A DNA stretch of 51,636 nucleotides. Origin: Candidatus Saccharimonadota bacterium. Its GTDB lineage: Bacteria; Patescibacteriota; Saccharimonadia; Saccharimonadales; Saccharimonadaceae. The translations under genes were made by a program, and so were the position numbers. Below the pieces are notes generated by a model. That model saw only the letters and a list, made by a program, of their open reading frames with translations, had not been told where the DNA came from and searched no databases. This document shows, in pieces, positions 1 to 7,476 of this stretch (its first letter is position 1; each line of letters starts with the position of its first letter). The DNA lies in the NCBI GenBank assembly GCA_017514675.1, contig JAFWIY010000018.1:1-51636 (forward strand), given 5' to 3'.

Positions 1-879
1 CCTCCGATTACCATCCATCAACTTAGCTTTTTCATCATCAATTTTACCTATCAACATGCGGCCCAGTCTACTCACCAAATTATTCGTGCTAGCAATCGCC
101 TCACGCCGGTCCGGCACCAATAATTCCGCCGCATTTGATGGCGTAGAAGCCCGTACGTCCGCAGCCAAATCGCACAGCGACTCATCTACCTCATGGCCGA
201 TCCCAGTAATCACCGGTATTCTAGAAGCCGCCACCGCCCGCACCAAGGCCTCATCATTAAAACACGCCAAATCATCTGCCGACCCGCCACCACGCAAAAT
301 CGCAACCACCTGCACTTCCGCCTTCTCGTTAAAGTATTTCAAAGCTCGTATTATCTGGTCCGGAGCATCCATACCCTGCACCTGCGTGTGCGCCACTTCA
401 ATCTTTACGCCGCCCCACCTAGCATTCATAATCTTAATAAAATCCGCATACCCCGCCGCCTGCGTAGACGAAATCACGCCCAATCTAGTCAAATCTCTCG
501 GCAGTTGCCGCTTTTTCTCCGGCGCAAATAACCCCTCGCCGGTTAGTTTCTTTTTCAAAATCTCGTAGGCTTTCTTCAGGCTACCTTCGCCCACCGGCTG
601 TACCGCCGTTACCGTAAACGAAAACTTTCCCCATTTGGTCACCTTTGGCACGCCGCGCACCACTACTTTCATGCCATCCTCTAGCGGCATCCGCAAGCTC
701 CACACCGACATAAAACACCCTACACTAGACTCCTCATCCTTAAGATCAAAAAACACCCACTTGCCTTGATTCACCTTAAAACTCGCCACCTCCCCCACAA
801 TCTGCACACTCTCATAAGCATACTCCAAGGTTTGATTAACTACAGCGATGAATTCGGTAGGAGTAAACTTATTCTCCAT
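1..879 (-). CDS. xseA: Exodeoxyribonuclease VII large subunit (partial, C-terminus outside window)
   Basis: XseA is the catalytic large subunit of exonuclease VII, which degrades single-stranded DNA. Reading the minus strand from the ATG at 879 gives 293 open codons to the window edge, so the C-terminal part is missing. The N-terminal ~100 residues form an OB-fold (start MENKFTPTEF, then VQIVGEVASF and a WVFFDLKD strand typical of XseA). The catalytic domain follows with the signatures RLGVISSTQAAGYADF, VVAILRGGGSADDLACFNDE and ITGIGHEVDESLCDLAADVRASTPSNAAEL. The start overlaps the end of the upstream membrane-protein gene by 11 nt, so the two are probably co-transcribed. No xseB is visible; it would lie beyond the left edge. 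Confidence 0.95.
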   Translation of the reverse strand, partial: MENKFTPTEFIAVVNQTLEYAYESVQIVGEVASFKVNQGKWVFFDLKDEESSVGCFMSVWSLRMPLEDGMKVVVRGVPKVTKWGKFSFTVTAVQPVGEGSLKKAYEILKKKLTGEGLFAPEKKRQLPRDLTRLGVISSTQAAGYADFIKIMNARWGGVKIEVAHTQVQGMDAPDQIIRALKYFNEKAEVQVVAILRGGGSADDLACFNDEALVRAVAASRIPVITGIGHEVDESLCDLAADVRASTPSNAAELLVPDRREAIASTNNLVSRLGRMLIGKIDDEKAKLMDGNRR

Positions 880-1915
880 CCTTGCCCTCTATCGCTTTGT
901 AATACGGCACCGAGCCAGAAACGATCGTAAATACTAATGTAATCACGCGCGTCATCACTGTAATAATCGTGGCGGTCGTAAAATCCACGCCCAGCGCAAT
1001 CATTACGCCGGCCATCCCTAGCTCATATAGCCCATACGGCACAATCCCATCAAACACCGAGCCAATCGCCTCGCCTACCATAATATACGCGATAAGTTCA
1101 GGCCGCCCCAGCGAAACCGCCACCAGCCAATACGTACCAACCTCACAAAGACTATAAATAATTCCCCAAATCGCCGGCTTTTTCAAAAACTTTTTATTCT
1201 CTTTGGCGATTTTCACACTCTCATGAATATCCATAAAATAGTCGTATACCTTTTCGTAATGGAATATACGCTTTTTTAGTCCAAATGTCACAATCGTAAT
1301 AAATATATCAGACAACTTATCTACCGTTTTCGCAAAAAAGCCAATTCGTTTTTTACTACTCGCAATATACACCATGAACCACAAGAAAAGACCCACCCCC
1401 ACATTCATCAACAGCGCCACCGGAATAATCCACTTCGCCTCATCCGGAATTAAATTAAGCGCAAGTAGCACAATTATCGCAATCAGCGCCTGCAGATAAT
1501 TTATCACCGTAGTCACAGCGTATCTAAAAATATAAAGAAAACTCGCCTGCCCCGCCGATACATTATACTCGCCTAACCGATAAGTAAGAAACGCCAGCCC
1601 GCCTACTCCGCCCACCGGTATCGCATGGTTCACAAAATTAAGCTCAGTAGAAATCCGCATTTTTTCGCCTCGCGTAAATTTCCGTACATTCGTCCTATTG
1701 GACAAATACGAAAAGAAAATCTGCCCACAAGCATAATACATAAATAATTGTTCCGGAATCAAAAGCAAAAGGACAAATCCGTTAGTATCTTTCAGATGCT
1801 CAAAAGTTTCTACAATATCCGGCCAGTTCTGGTAAATCACATATCCAACCAAAATCGCCGTAAGGATTAACAAAATCGTGCGAAAAGAAACAAACCTTTT
1901 CTTCTTCTTAGCCAT
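869..1915 (-). CDS. Lysylphosphatidylglycerol synthase TM-region / UPF0104-like membrane protein (flippase-like)
   Basis: Integral membrane protein of about 348 residues with a Lys-rich N-terminus (MAKKKKR) followed by about eight hydrophobic segments. The segment NHAIPVGGVGGLAFLTYRLGEY and the later GEAIGSVFDGIVPYGLYELG are typical of the LPG_synthase_TM/AglD-like family, which are lipid flippases or membrane domains of lipid-modifying enzymes. The C-terminal MprF synthetase domain is absent, so a lipid translocation role is inferred only from the family. An upstream in-frame codon exists, but I take the ATG at 1915 because a TGGTATAAT -10 element lies exactly 6 nt before it, predicting a leaderless message. 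A terminator for rpmA separates it from the preceding gene. Confidence 0.82.
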   Translation of the reverse strand: MAKKKKRFVSFRTILLILTAILVGYVIYQNWPDIVETFEHLKDTNGFVLLLLIPEQLFMYYACGQIFFSYLSNRTNVRKFTRGEKMRISTELNFVNHAIPVGGVGGLAFLTYRLGEYNVSAGQASFLYIFRYAVTTVINYLQALIAIIVLLALNLIPDEAKWIIPVALLMNVGVGLFLWFMVYIASSKKRIGFFAKTVDKLSDIFITIVTFGLKKRIFHYEKVYDYFMDIHESVKIAKENKKFLKKPAIWGIIYSLCEVGTYWLVAVSLGRPELIAYIMVGEAIGSVFDGIVPYGLYELGMAGVMIALGVDFTTATIITVMTRVITLVFTIVSGSVPYYKAIEGKDGE

Positions 1916-1921
1916 AAGAAA

Positions 1922-1930
1922 ATTATACCA
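1922..1930 (-). promoter_or_regulatory. Leaderless promoter, TGGTATAAT
   Basis: Extended -10 (TGG TATAAT on the minus strand) followed by 6 nt (tttctt) and the ATG at 1915. The predicted transcription start coincides with the A of the start codon. Confidence 0.7.
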
Positions 1931-1933
1931 CAA

Positions 1934-1958
1934 AAAATAGCCCTTAAAGGGCTATTTT
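1934..1958 (-). terminator. Rho-independent terminator after rpmA
   Basis: Perfect 12-bp inverted repeat (aaaatagccctt / aagggctatttt) beginning at the rpmA stop codon, followed on the minus strand by a T run at 1937-1932. It is A/T-symmetric, so it could act in both directions. The promoter of the next gene starts right behind it. Confidence 0.75.
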
Positions 1959-2230
1959 TATCGTACTTCTACTCTAATCCGTGGCAAAGACTTACCAGAA
2001 AAATGCGATTTTTTAGTCTTTACAAAAGTTACTACGCCATCCTTTGCAGCATGGATAGTAAAATTGCGCGACATATAAGTACCTGGGCCAGCAATCTTGG
2101 TTGCACCAGTTTGGCGAACTAGAACTTCGCCGTTTTTGACTTTTTGGCCACCAAAGCGCTTCACGCCTAGGCGCTGGCCAGCATTGTTATGGATATTCTT
2201 GGCGGTACCGCCAGCTTTTACATGTGACAT
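1958..2230 (-). CDS. rpmA: 50S ribosomal protein L27
   Basis: L27 is a large-subunit ribosomal protein whose N-terminal tail reaches the peptidyl-transferase centre. The 90-residue product shows the family core: HVKAGGTAKNIHNNAGQRLGVKRFGGQ, then VKNGEVLVRQTGATKIAGPGTY and a C-terminal strand KDGVVTFVKTKKS. The N-terminus starts MSHVKAGG, so no Firmicutes-type cleaved extension is present. The ATG at 2230 abuts the stop of the upstream methylase gene and is preceded by a purine-rich aagga site. The downstream hairpin ends the transcript. No rplU (L21) neighbour is seen, unlike the usual L21-L27 pairing. Confidence 0.97.
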   Translation of the reverse strand: MSHVKAGGTAKNIHNNAGQRLGVKRFGGQKVKNGEVLVRQTGATKIAGPGTYMSRNFTIHAAKDGVVTFVKTKKSHFSGKSLPRIRVEVR

Positions 2231-3450
2231 TATTTTTTCCTTAAAATTATTATATCTCTCGCCACGACTTGGTCTTCACGATGATAAAGAAGCCCCTCGC
2301 GCGATTTATCCTCTACATTATACCCCAGTTCTTCTATCTTGTCAATAATTTCTAGCCTCTCATACTCGCCGTTTTCCCTCAGCCATGCCGGCACTGCTAT
2401 TACTACCGGCGTATTCTTTTTAATTTGCGAAGCCAAATTCTTCAAAAATCCTAACACTATTGCACCACATTCTTGTTTCTGCTCTTTTAATTCCATTTCT
2501 GATGGGATTTTTGCAAATGGCTTACCTAGATACCCCTCACACGCTACCGCATCAATCGGTTCACTCCATTGAAAAGAAGTTGCATCGCCTTGGCTAAGCG
2601 AGAAAATACTACTTTCTGGGACGCTTCGGAGGTTACGACCGAGAACGCGAGGAGCGCGCCGCCCGTAACGACGGGCCGGCGCGACTCCGGTCCCAGAAAG
2701 TATGTATTTTTCGCTTAGCCATTGCAAATTTTTTTCAGTATATTCAATCATTCTATCATTTATGTCGGTGCCGTAAGCACAGTATCCCATGAGGAGCGCC
2801 TCTTGCAAAACCACACCAGTACCACAAAACGGATCTAGAACCGTGGCGCCAGGCCTTAAAGGCCCACAAAGATTTATTAAAATCTGCGCAAGCTTCGGTG
2901 GTAGCATCCCGACTTTCGCATCCCGCGCCGGCCGCGCTTGGTCGCGCCGCGCATACGCATCAATATCTTGCACGCCAATCACCCTAAACCATTCATTGTC
3001 AACTTTTATCAGTTCTACTTTGCGCTCGTTTTTGCCAGACAAGCCATTATGTAGCGATGCCGCCGTAGAAAGCACCGCATCCTTATTCTCTACCACCCTT
3101 ACACTTCGCCCGTGCCGCACCAAAATTTTCTTTAGTTTCAGCGCTTCAGTCTGCGCCGTTCGCTTGGATGCCTTCTCGGAATAATCCGACACCCCTAACG
3201 TAATCTTCCCCTCCGGGAGAGACTGTAAATACTCTAACGGTTTTTGTTCCAGCTCAACAGCGAGTTTAATTGTCCCGCCAAGATGCGCTATGGCGGGTGG
3301 CATCAATGTGTCTTTTGAAGGGCCTAAGACTTGGGCGAGCGCCCCGGAGCGGCCCGAGAAAGACACTTGATGCCAGGACCCGCCATAACGAATATTAAGT
3401 TCCGCTATTGATATTTCCGGCTGTCGCCCAAGTACCGCTAAATATTTCAT
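2230..3450 (-). CDS. TRM11/THUMP-type RNA methyltransferase (UPF0020 family) carrying two structured inserts
   Basis: Predicted SAM-dependent tRNA guanine-N2 methyltransferase of the UPF0020/TRM11 type. Visible: an N-terminus typical of this group (MKYLAVLGRQPEISIAEL), a middle THUMP-like region, then the SAM motif VLDPFCGTG at about residues 204-212 and an acidic GTDIND strand end. The usual DPPYG catalytic motif is represented by ACEGYLGKP near residue 303-311, a substitution seen in some divergent members but worth testing. Two GC-rich in-frame inserts interrupt it, at about residues 22-54 and 245-286 (see the repeats at 3290 and 2591). They fall outside conserved motifs. The start overlaps the tyrS stop in an ATGA, so translation is probably coupled. 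Confidence 0.85.
   Translation of the reverse strand: MKYLAVLGRQPEISIAELNIRYGGSWHQVSFSGRSGALAQVLGPSKDTLMPPAIAHLGGTIKLAVELEQKPLEYLQSLPEGKITLGVSDYSEKASKRTAQTEALKLKKILVRHGRSVRVVENKDAVLSTAASLHNGLSGKNERKVELIKVDNEWFRVIGVQDIDAYARRDQARPARDAKVGMLPPKLAQILINLCGPLRPGATVLDPFCGTGVVLQEALLMGYCAYGTDINDRMIEYTEKNLQWLSEKYILSGTGVAPARRYGRRAPRVLGRNLRSVPESSIFSLSQGDATSFQWSEPIDAVACEGYLGKPFAKIPSEMELKEQKQECGAIVLGFLKNLASQIKKNTPVVIAVPAWLRENGEYERLEIIDKIEELGYNVEDKSREGLLYHREDQVVARDIIILRKK
2591..2721. repeat. Structured GC-rich insert, copy E1 (inside methylase gene)
   Basis: 131-nt imperfect palindrome. The 32-nt outer arms (2591-2622 and 2690-2721) are complementary apart from two 1-nt bulges and are partly AT-rich sequence specific to this locus. 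The GC-rich core starts gggac and ends gtccc and holds two internal hairpins: ggt-tacg-acc and a longer stem around cccgt-aacg-acggg (2662-2675). Its core is nearly identical to copy E2 in uvrD. It is translated in frame as about residues 245-286 of the methylase. Confidence 0.9.
3290..3386. repeat. Structured GC-rich insert, copy E5 (short variant, inside methylase gene)
   Basis: 97-nt imperfect palindrome. The arms atggcgggt..ggcatcaa..gtgtcttt at 3290-3315 and their complement at 3361-3386 are interrupted by a 3-nt and a 1-nt bulge. The reverse-complement core reads gggccgctccgg.., resembling the start of E1/E2 (gggacgctccgg), but the second hairpin is missing. It lies in the opposite orientation to the other copies and encodes about residues 22-54 of the methylase. 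Assignment to the same family is less sure than for E1-E4. Confidence 0.65.
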
Positions 3451-4682
3451 TTTACCACTGCAAATTTATTTTTGCCTTTTTTCACAATTGCGATTTGCTC
3501 TATGGCAATATCCTCAGAAACTTTCGCCCCATTCACCGTAATCGCCCCTTGCGAAATAAACTCACGCGCCTTTTTCTTAGACTCGGCCAGCCCAGTAGAA
3601 ACTAATATATCTACCAAAGTCTCGCCCCGCTTTGCCACTGGCAAATAAGTCGCAAATTCCGCAATCTCATCCGCGCTAAACTCTGCAAAATTTGTTTCAC
3701 GACTAAATAATACCGCGTTCAGACTTTCTACCGCCTCAGCCTTTTCGGCTCCATGTACTACTTCTGTCACGCCACGCGCGAGAGCCCTCTGGGCAATCCG
3801 CTTTTCTGGCGCCGCAAAATGCTGTTTCAAAATATCTTCAATCGTATCGCGCTCATAAAGCGTGTAAATCTTAATCAAATATTCCACCGCTTCATCTGGT
3901 TGATTCAGCCAAAATTGGTAAAAATCAAACACCGAGGTATAATTTCCGCCACCATTATCCGAACCAGCCAACCAAATCGCATTGCCCTCGGACTTACCAA
4001 ATTTTCGCCCGGTCACCGGGTCTATCACGAGCGGCGTAGACCACACATCGGCCTCGGCATCCTCTAGGCGCTTGATCAAATGAATACCCGAAGTACAGTT
4101 GCCATACTGGTCTGCCCCACAAAGCTGCAGTGAAATCCCATACTTACGATATAAATGCAAAAAATCATAGCCCTGAATTAGAGTATACGAAAATTCCGCA
4201 TAAGAAATCCCGCTGCCGCCTTCGCCAATCCGATTTTGCACAAATTGCCGGTCCAGTAGCTGCGTCATCGAAAACGCCTTCCCGACCTCGCGCAGGAAAT
4301 CCAGATATTTCATCTCGCGGAACCAATCGTAATTATCCACCATCACAGCATCGCCAGAATTAATCACTCTTTCTACCTGTGCTTTAATACAAGCTTTGTT
4401 ATGTTCTACTTCCTCAAGTGTTTTCAAATCCCGCTCGCCGTTTTCTTTTGGGTCACCAATCTGCCCAGTTGCCCCACCTACCAACATATACGGCTCATAC
4501 CCGTGACGCACAAAACACGCGCACATCATCAGTGCCGCCAAATTCCCAATTGTCAAAGAATCTGCCGATGGGTCTGCGCCCCAGTAAAACTTTTTTGACG
4601 CCCGCGTATCTAAATCCGCCGGGTTATCAATAGTAGTCTCCGCAGCAAAGCCACGATAAATAAGTTCTTCTGATAATTTCAT
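3447..4682 (-). CDS. tyrS: Tyrosyl-tRNA synthetase
   Basis: Class I aminoacyl-tRNA synthetase charging tRNA-Tyr. The 411-residue length is normal. The HIGH-equivalent region is GADPSADSLTIGN near residue 35-47; the tyrosine-binding part is YTLIQGYDFLHL..LQLCGADQYGN; the KMSKS-equivalent is KFGKSEGNA. An S4 RNA-binding domain closes the protein (KKAREFISQGAITVNG). A TGATATAAT box whose TGA is also the rnhA stop codon lies 6 nt before the ATG, so it is likely transcribed as a leaderless message. Its TGA stop overlaps the methylase ATG. Confidence 0.97.
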   Translation of the reverse strand: MKLSEELIYRGFAAETTIDNPADLDTRASKKFYWGADPSADSLTIGNLAALMMCACFVRHGYEPYMLVGGATGQIGDPKENGERDLKTLEEVEHNKACIKAQVERVINSGDAVMVDNYDWFREMKYLDFLREVGKAFSMTQLLDRQFVQNRIGEGGSGISYAEFSYTLIQGYDFLHLYRKYGISLQLCGADQYGNCTSGIHLIKRLEDAEADVWSTPLVIDPVTGRKFGKSEGNAIWLAGSDNGGGNYTSVFDFYQFWLNQPDEAVEYLIKIYTLYERDTIEDILKQHFAAPEKRIAQRALARGVTEVVHGAEKAEAVESLNAVLFSRETNFAEFSADEIAEFATYLPVAKRGETLVDILVSTGLAESKKKAREFISQGAITVNGAKVSEDIAIEQIAIVKKGKNKFAVVK

Positions 4683-4688
4683 AGTTCA

Positions 4689-4697
4689 ATTATATCA
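4689..4697 (-). promoter_or_regulatory. Leaderless promoter of tyrS, TGATATAAT
   Basis: TGA TATAAT, then 6 nt (tgaact), then the tyrS ATG. The TG of the extended -10 is the stop codon of rnhA, a very compact arrangement. Confidence 0.7.
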
Positions 4698-5123
4698 CAG
4701 TTCGGCGCCAAGCCTGGCTTTGTTCGCCCATTCATCTGCGAGCTCGTTGTATTCCGTACCTGCATGACCCTTTTCCCAAACCAGCTTCACTGGATACTTA
4801 ACATAAAGCTCGTATAGCTCTTGCACTAAATCTAGATTTTTAATCGGCCCAGATTTTTTGCGCCAACCGGCCGCTTTCCAGCTAGGTGCCCATTTAGTAA
4901 GTACATTAATCCAAAACTCCGAATCGGTATGTATCTCGCAGCCTTCCTCGCCCGCATAAGAAATCGCCGCAATCATTGCCGCGCCTTCCATCCGGATATT
5001 CGTAGTATCCTTATCGCGCCCTAGTGCCACCGGCTTCGCCTCGCCACTAGCCACTTCAATTACTGCCCATCCCCCCGGCCCCGGATTGGGTGATGCACTA
5101 CCATCTGTCCATAATATCTTCAT
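4695..5123 (-). CDS. rnhA: Ribonuclease HI
   Basis: Degrades the RNA strand of RNA-DNA hybrids. The 142-residue length fits the family. The catalytic acids are visible: D7 in WTDGSASPNPGPGG, the Glu in NIRMEGAAMIAAI, the Asp in IHTDSEFWIN, and the last Asp in NELADEWANKAR, with the WEKGHAG loop His before it. A TGATACAAT box 6 nt before the ATG suggests leaderless transcription. The stop codon is part of the tyrS promoter. Confidence 0.96.
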   Translation of the reverse strand: MKILWTDGSASPNPGPGGWAVIEVASGEAKPVALGRDKDTTNIRMEGAAMIAAISYAGEEGCEIHTDSEFWINVLTKWAPSWKAAGWRKKSGPIKNLDLVQELYELYVKYPVKLVWEKGHAGTEYNELADEWANKARLGAEL

Positions 5124-5129
5124 ACCACC

Positions 5130-5138
5130 ATTGTATCA
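5130..5138 (-). promoter_or_regulatory. Leaderless promoter of rnhA, TGATACAAT
   Basis: TGA TACAAT, 6 nt (ggtggt), then the ATG at 5123. Same geometry as the tyrS and gpmI promoters. Confidence 0.68.
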
Positions 5139-5204
5139 TATAATGATTTTAATATAGCTCTCGTACCACGGTTTACATTTCCGCATACAATAAAAGCCCC
5201 TCGT

Positions 5205-6593
5205 TTACTCCCCCTCCCCCAACCCAAGCACCTCGCCCATACTTTTACTATTTAAGAGTAGCTGCATTTGTGACTTGGCGATTTCGTTTAGTTTAGCTAG
5301 CCTTTCTGATTGCGAGAGATTATCTTTGATTAATAATGCATTTACGTTTTCTAGGTTATTTAGAATAATTAAATGCAGTAAATCAGTATAGTCGCGGATG
5401 TTACCAGTCTTGGCTAGTTCTGGGTTCTCTTCTCGCCATTCTTTGGCGGTCATGCCAAATAATGCTACATTTAGCACATCTGCTTCTTCAGCGTAGATAA
5501 ATCGTTTTTGGCTTTCTGTAATGGTAGGAATGATAGTTTGTTTAATCGCATCAGTTTGGATTAAGTAGTTTGCTTTAGCCAACAAACGATTAGCGCGCCA
5601 CTCTAACTTTTCGTGATAGGCCTCGTTTTTCTTTAGACGTTCAAACTCGCGGATGAGATATAGTTTAAACTCTGGATTTAGCCATGAAGCAAATTCAAAG
5701 GCGATGTCTGGATGGGCAAAAGTACCTATACTATAACGCCCACCTTTAGAAATGATACCTATCGCATCCGTAGATTTTATCCATCTTTTTGGACTCATAG
5801 TAAAAGAATATGTCCCGACTTCTTCCGTTTTAATTTCGCGGAATTCCGCGAAATTAAAATTTGGGTTATTGATTTTCTCCCACAAGCCAATATAGTTAAA
5901 TGTGCTTTTGTTACTAAGCCAGTGAACAATGACATCAGAAGGCTTTTCTGGATTAGAATATCTCGCGAGATCGGTCAGTGAAATAACCATCTCCAAAAAC
6001 TTCCCCAAATAATCCACATCTCTAATTTCGTGTATCGCAAAGCATTTCTTACCTAAGTCCTTAAAACTCGCGCCACAATGATATAGAGTTTTCTCATCAA
6101 TAATAATAAACCTGTCATGAAAAGAATTATCACTTATAAATACTATATTGTTACCAACATAATTATCAATAATCATTATCGTATCCTTCGCCGAATTAAA
6201 TATATCAATCAAAAGCGAATGGGCATCATAAAGCTCGCCTTCAAAGAAAATATAGTCTTTGGCAATTACTGATGGGTCAAACTTATCAAAAAGCTCGTTG
6301 ATTCTTTTGGTATTGTTGTCCACTTTTTCCTCTAGCAATAATACTTTATTTGGCAGCAAATTTTTATTAAAGTTGATGTAGTGGCGCATGCTAACAAACG
6401 CATCCATAATAGCAATGGAAACTTCTGTAGCGACTCTTGATTTTAGTATAGTGGCAAGCATATAAACACCTTGCTCGGTAAAAACGCGCGGATTTACCCT
6501 GGACATATTGTTTAAATTTGCGGTCGAAATTTTCGACCTTAGAGAATCATTTGCGGTTCCAATTTGGAACCGCAAAATAGACTTGTCTTCCAT
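5205..6593 (-). CDS. Chimeric ORF6N / KilA-N domain protein, N-terminally truncated
   Basis: Phage-type DNA-binding domains, function unknown. Residues 1-75 match only the C-terminal half of an ORF6N domain (LRSKISTAN..PRVFTEQGVYMLATIL). Residues ~80-205 resemble the PLD-like tail of ORF6N proteins (HDRFIIIDEKTLYHCGASFKDLGKKCFAI), but a stretch after IMIIDNYVG seems to be missing. From ~208 a KilA-N protein begins directly (SLTDLARYSNPEKPSDVI..AIGIISKGGRYS..FAHPDIAFEFASWLNPEFKLYLIREF) and continues to the normal C-terminus. The in-frame codons upstream of the ATG hit a stop, so the start of ORF6N is truly absent. I infer a fused remnant of two genes that has kept an open frame. Confidence 0.75.
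   Translation of the reverse strand: MEDKSILRFQIGTANDSLRSKISTANLNNMSRVNPRVFTEQGVYMLATILKSRVATEVSIAIMDAFVSMRHYINFNKNLLPNKVLLLEEKVDNNTKRINELFDKFDPSVIAKDYIFFEGELYDAHSLLIDIFNSAKDTIMIIDNYVGNNIVFISDNSFHDRFIIIDEKTLYHCGASFKDLGKKCFAIHEIRDVDYLGKFLEMVISLTDLARYSNPEKPSDVIVHWLSNKSTFNYIGLWEKINNPNFNFAEFREIKTEEVGTYSFTMSPKRWIKSTDAIGIISKGGRYSIGTFAHPDIAFEFASWLNPEFKLYLIREFERLKKNEAYHEKLEWRANRLLAKANYLIQTDAIKQTIIPTITESQKRFIYAEEADVLNVALFGMTAKEWREENPELAKTGNIRDYTDLLHLIILNNLENVNALLIKDNLSQSERLAKLNEIAKSQMQLLLNSKSMGEVLGLGEGE
6522..6575. repeat. Pair of short perfect palindromes in the 5' end of the ORF6N/KilA-N gene
   Basis: ggtcgaaa-t-tttcgacc at 6522-6538 and a 25-nt palindrome with arms ttgcggttccaa / ttggaaccgcaa at 6551-6575. 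Both lie in the first 25 codons and encode the repeated SKISTAN / FQIGTAN peptides. They could be hairpins or operator-like sites. Confidence 0.6.
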
Positions 6594-6674
6594 CAGAAAA
6601 CCTTTCTAATAAGATTAAATTTTATAAGTTGTCAGCTATACTATTTTGCATTATAACATACTAAACAATCATAT

Positions 6675-6680
6675 TATAAT
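6675..6680 (+). promoter_or_regulatory. Leaderless promoter of the DGR operon, TATAAT
   Basis: TATAAT followed by 6 nt (atactc) and the ATG at 6687. No extended TG. It would drive the accessory gene and the RT. Confidence 0.6.
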
Positions 6681-6686
6681 ATACTC

Positions 6687-7476
6687 ATGAAAAATCAAAA
6701 CAACTCTGCCGCGGATGCGGCCTATAAACAATATTTCAAAACCAAGCAAATAGCTAAAATCATGGAGGAAGATAACAACAGTAAGCTTATCATCTTTCCA
6801 TCAGTAGAAACCAAAGGCGAGAAAGATGAATGGCTCAAAATTGGCGGCAACTCCGCCCTTTTTTATAAATATCTCATCGCGCCAAGACTAGGCAAAAAAC
6901 CACCCACTATTCGCCCAGACACCGATTTGAAGCACCGCTTCAAAGATGGTATCATCTCCGTGCATTGGAAAAATACTTTTTTGAACAATCTTTCTAAAAT
7001 AGGGCTACCCCCCCCCCCACGACAAAAGTGGGTTGCTAGTCGTTGAACTCGGTCACGCTTACTCTCAATCTGAAATCAAAAAGTTAAAAACTCGCGAAAA
7101 AGCCGACACCGAAAAAATCAACCAGATTTTAAAACCAGCTCACACCCACCCCGACCTCTACCACAAACTCCTCACCTTGTCCAAGATCTTACCCGCAAAA
7201 GTCGCTAAACTAAGGGAGCCTTATCGCAGCGATTTCGGCACTAGACTAAATCAAGCCTTAGCCGAACTTTTTGAAACCTACTTTAACATCATCAGCCAAA
7301 GCCAAGACCAAAGCCAAGACCAAAGCCAATCCCAATACCTTCTCCAAAACCTAGACAAACTCACCGCCAATCTCATCATCTTAAACGAAAACAAACTCTT
7401 AGACATTTCCACAATCAGCCGCCTCGGCAAACTCATCCTAGAACTAAAAGAAACCATAAAAAGGGCTTTCAAATAA
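6687..7476 (+). pseudogene. Avd-like DGR accessory gene, frame broken (or switched) at an 11-C tract
   Basis: Two reading frames make one protein. Frame 1 runs from ATG 6687 to a stop at 7044-7046 (119 aa); the second frame is open after the C tract and ends at 7476. With 10 instead of 11 Cs at 7008-7018 the whole would be a single 262-residue protein reading ..KIGLPPPHDKSGLLVVELGHAYS... The C-terminal part (DLYHKLLTLSKILPAKVAKL, RLNQALAELFETYFNII, LDKLTANLIILNENKLLDISTISRLGKLILELKE) has the helix pattern of the Avd four-helix-bundle accessory protein of DGRs, which partners the RT. The N-terminal ~115 residues are unfamiliar. A QSQDQ low-complexity stretch comes from a tandem 12-nt repeat near 7292-7330. 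The stop overlaps the RT start (TAATG), so loss of frame should also lower RT translation. Confidence 0.75.
7008..7018 (+). repeat. Homopolymer of 11 C, candidate phase-variation tract
   Basis: Eleven consecutive C residues inside the DGR accessory gene, immediately followed by a small potential hairpin (cccac / gtggg around 7016-7032). Changing the tract by one base fuses the two frames. It could be a real slipped-strand switch or a sequencing error. Confidence 0.8.
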
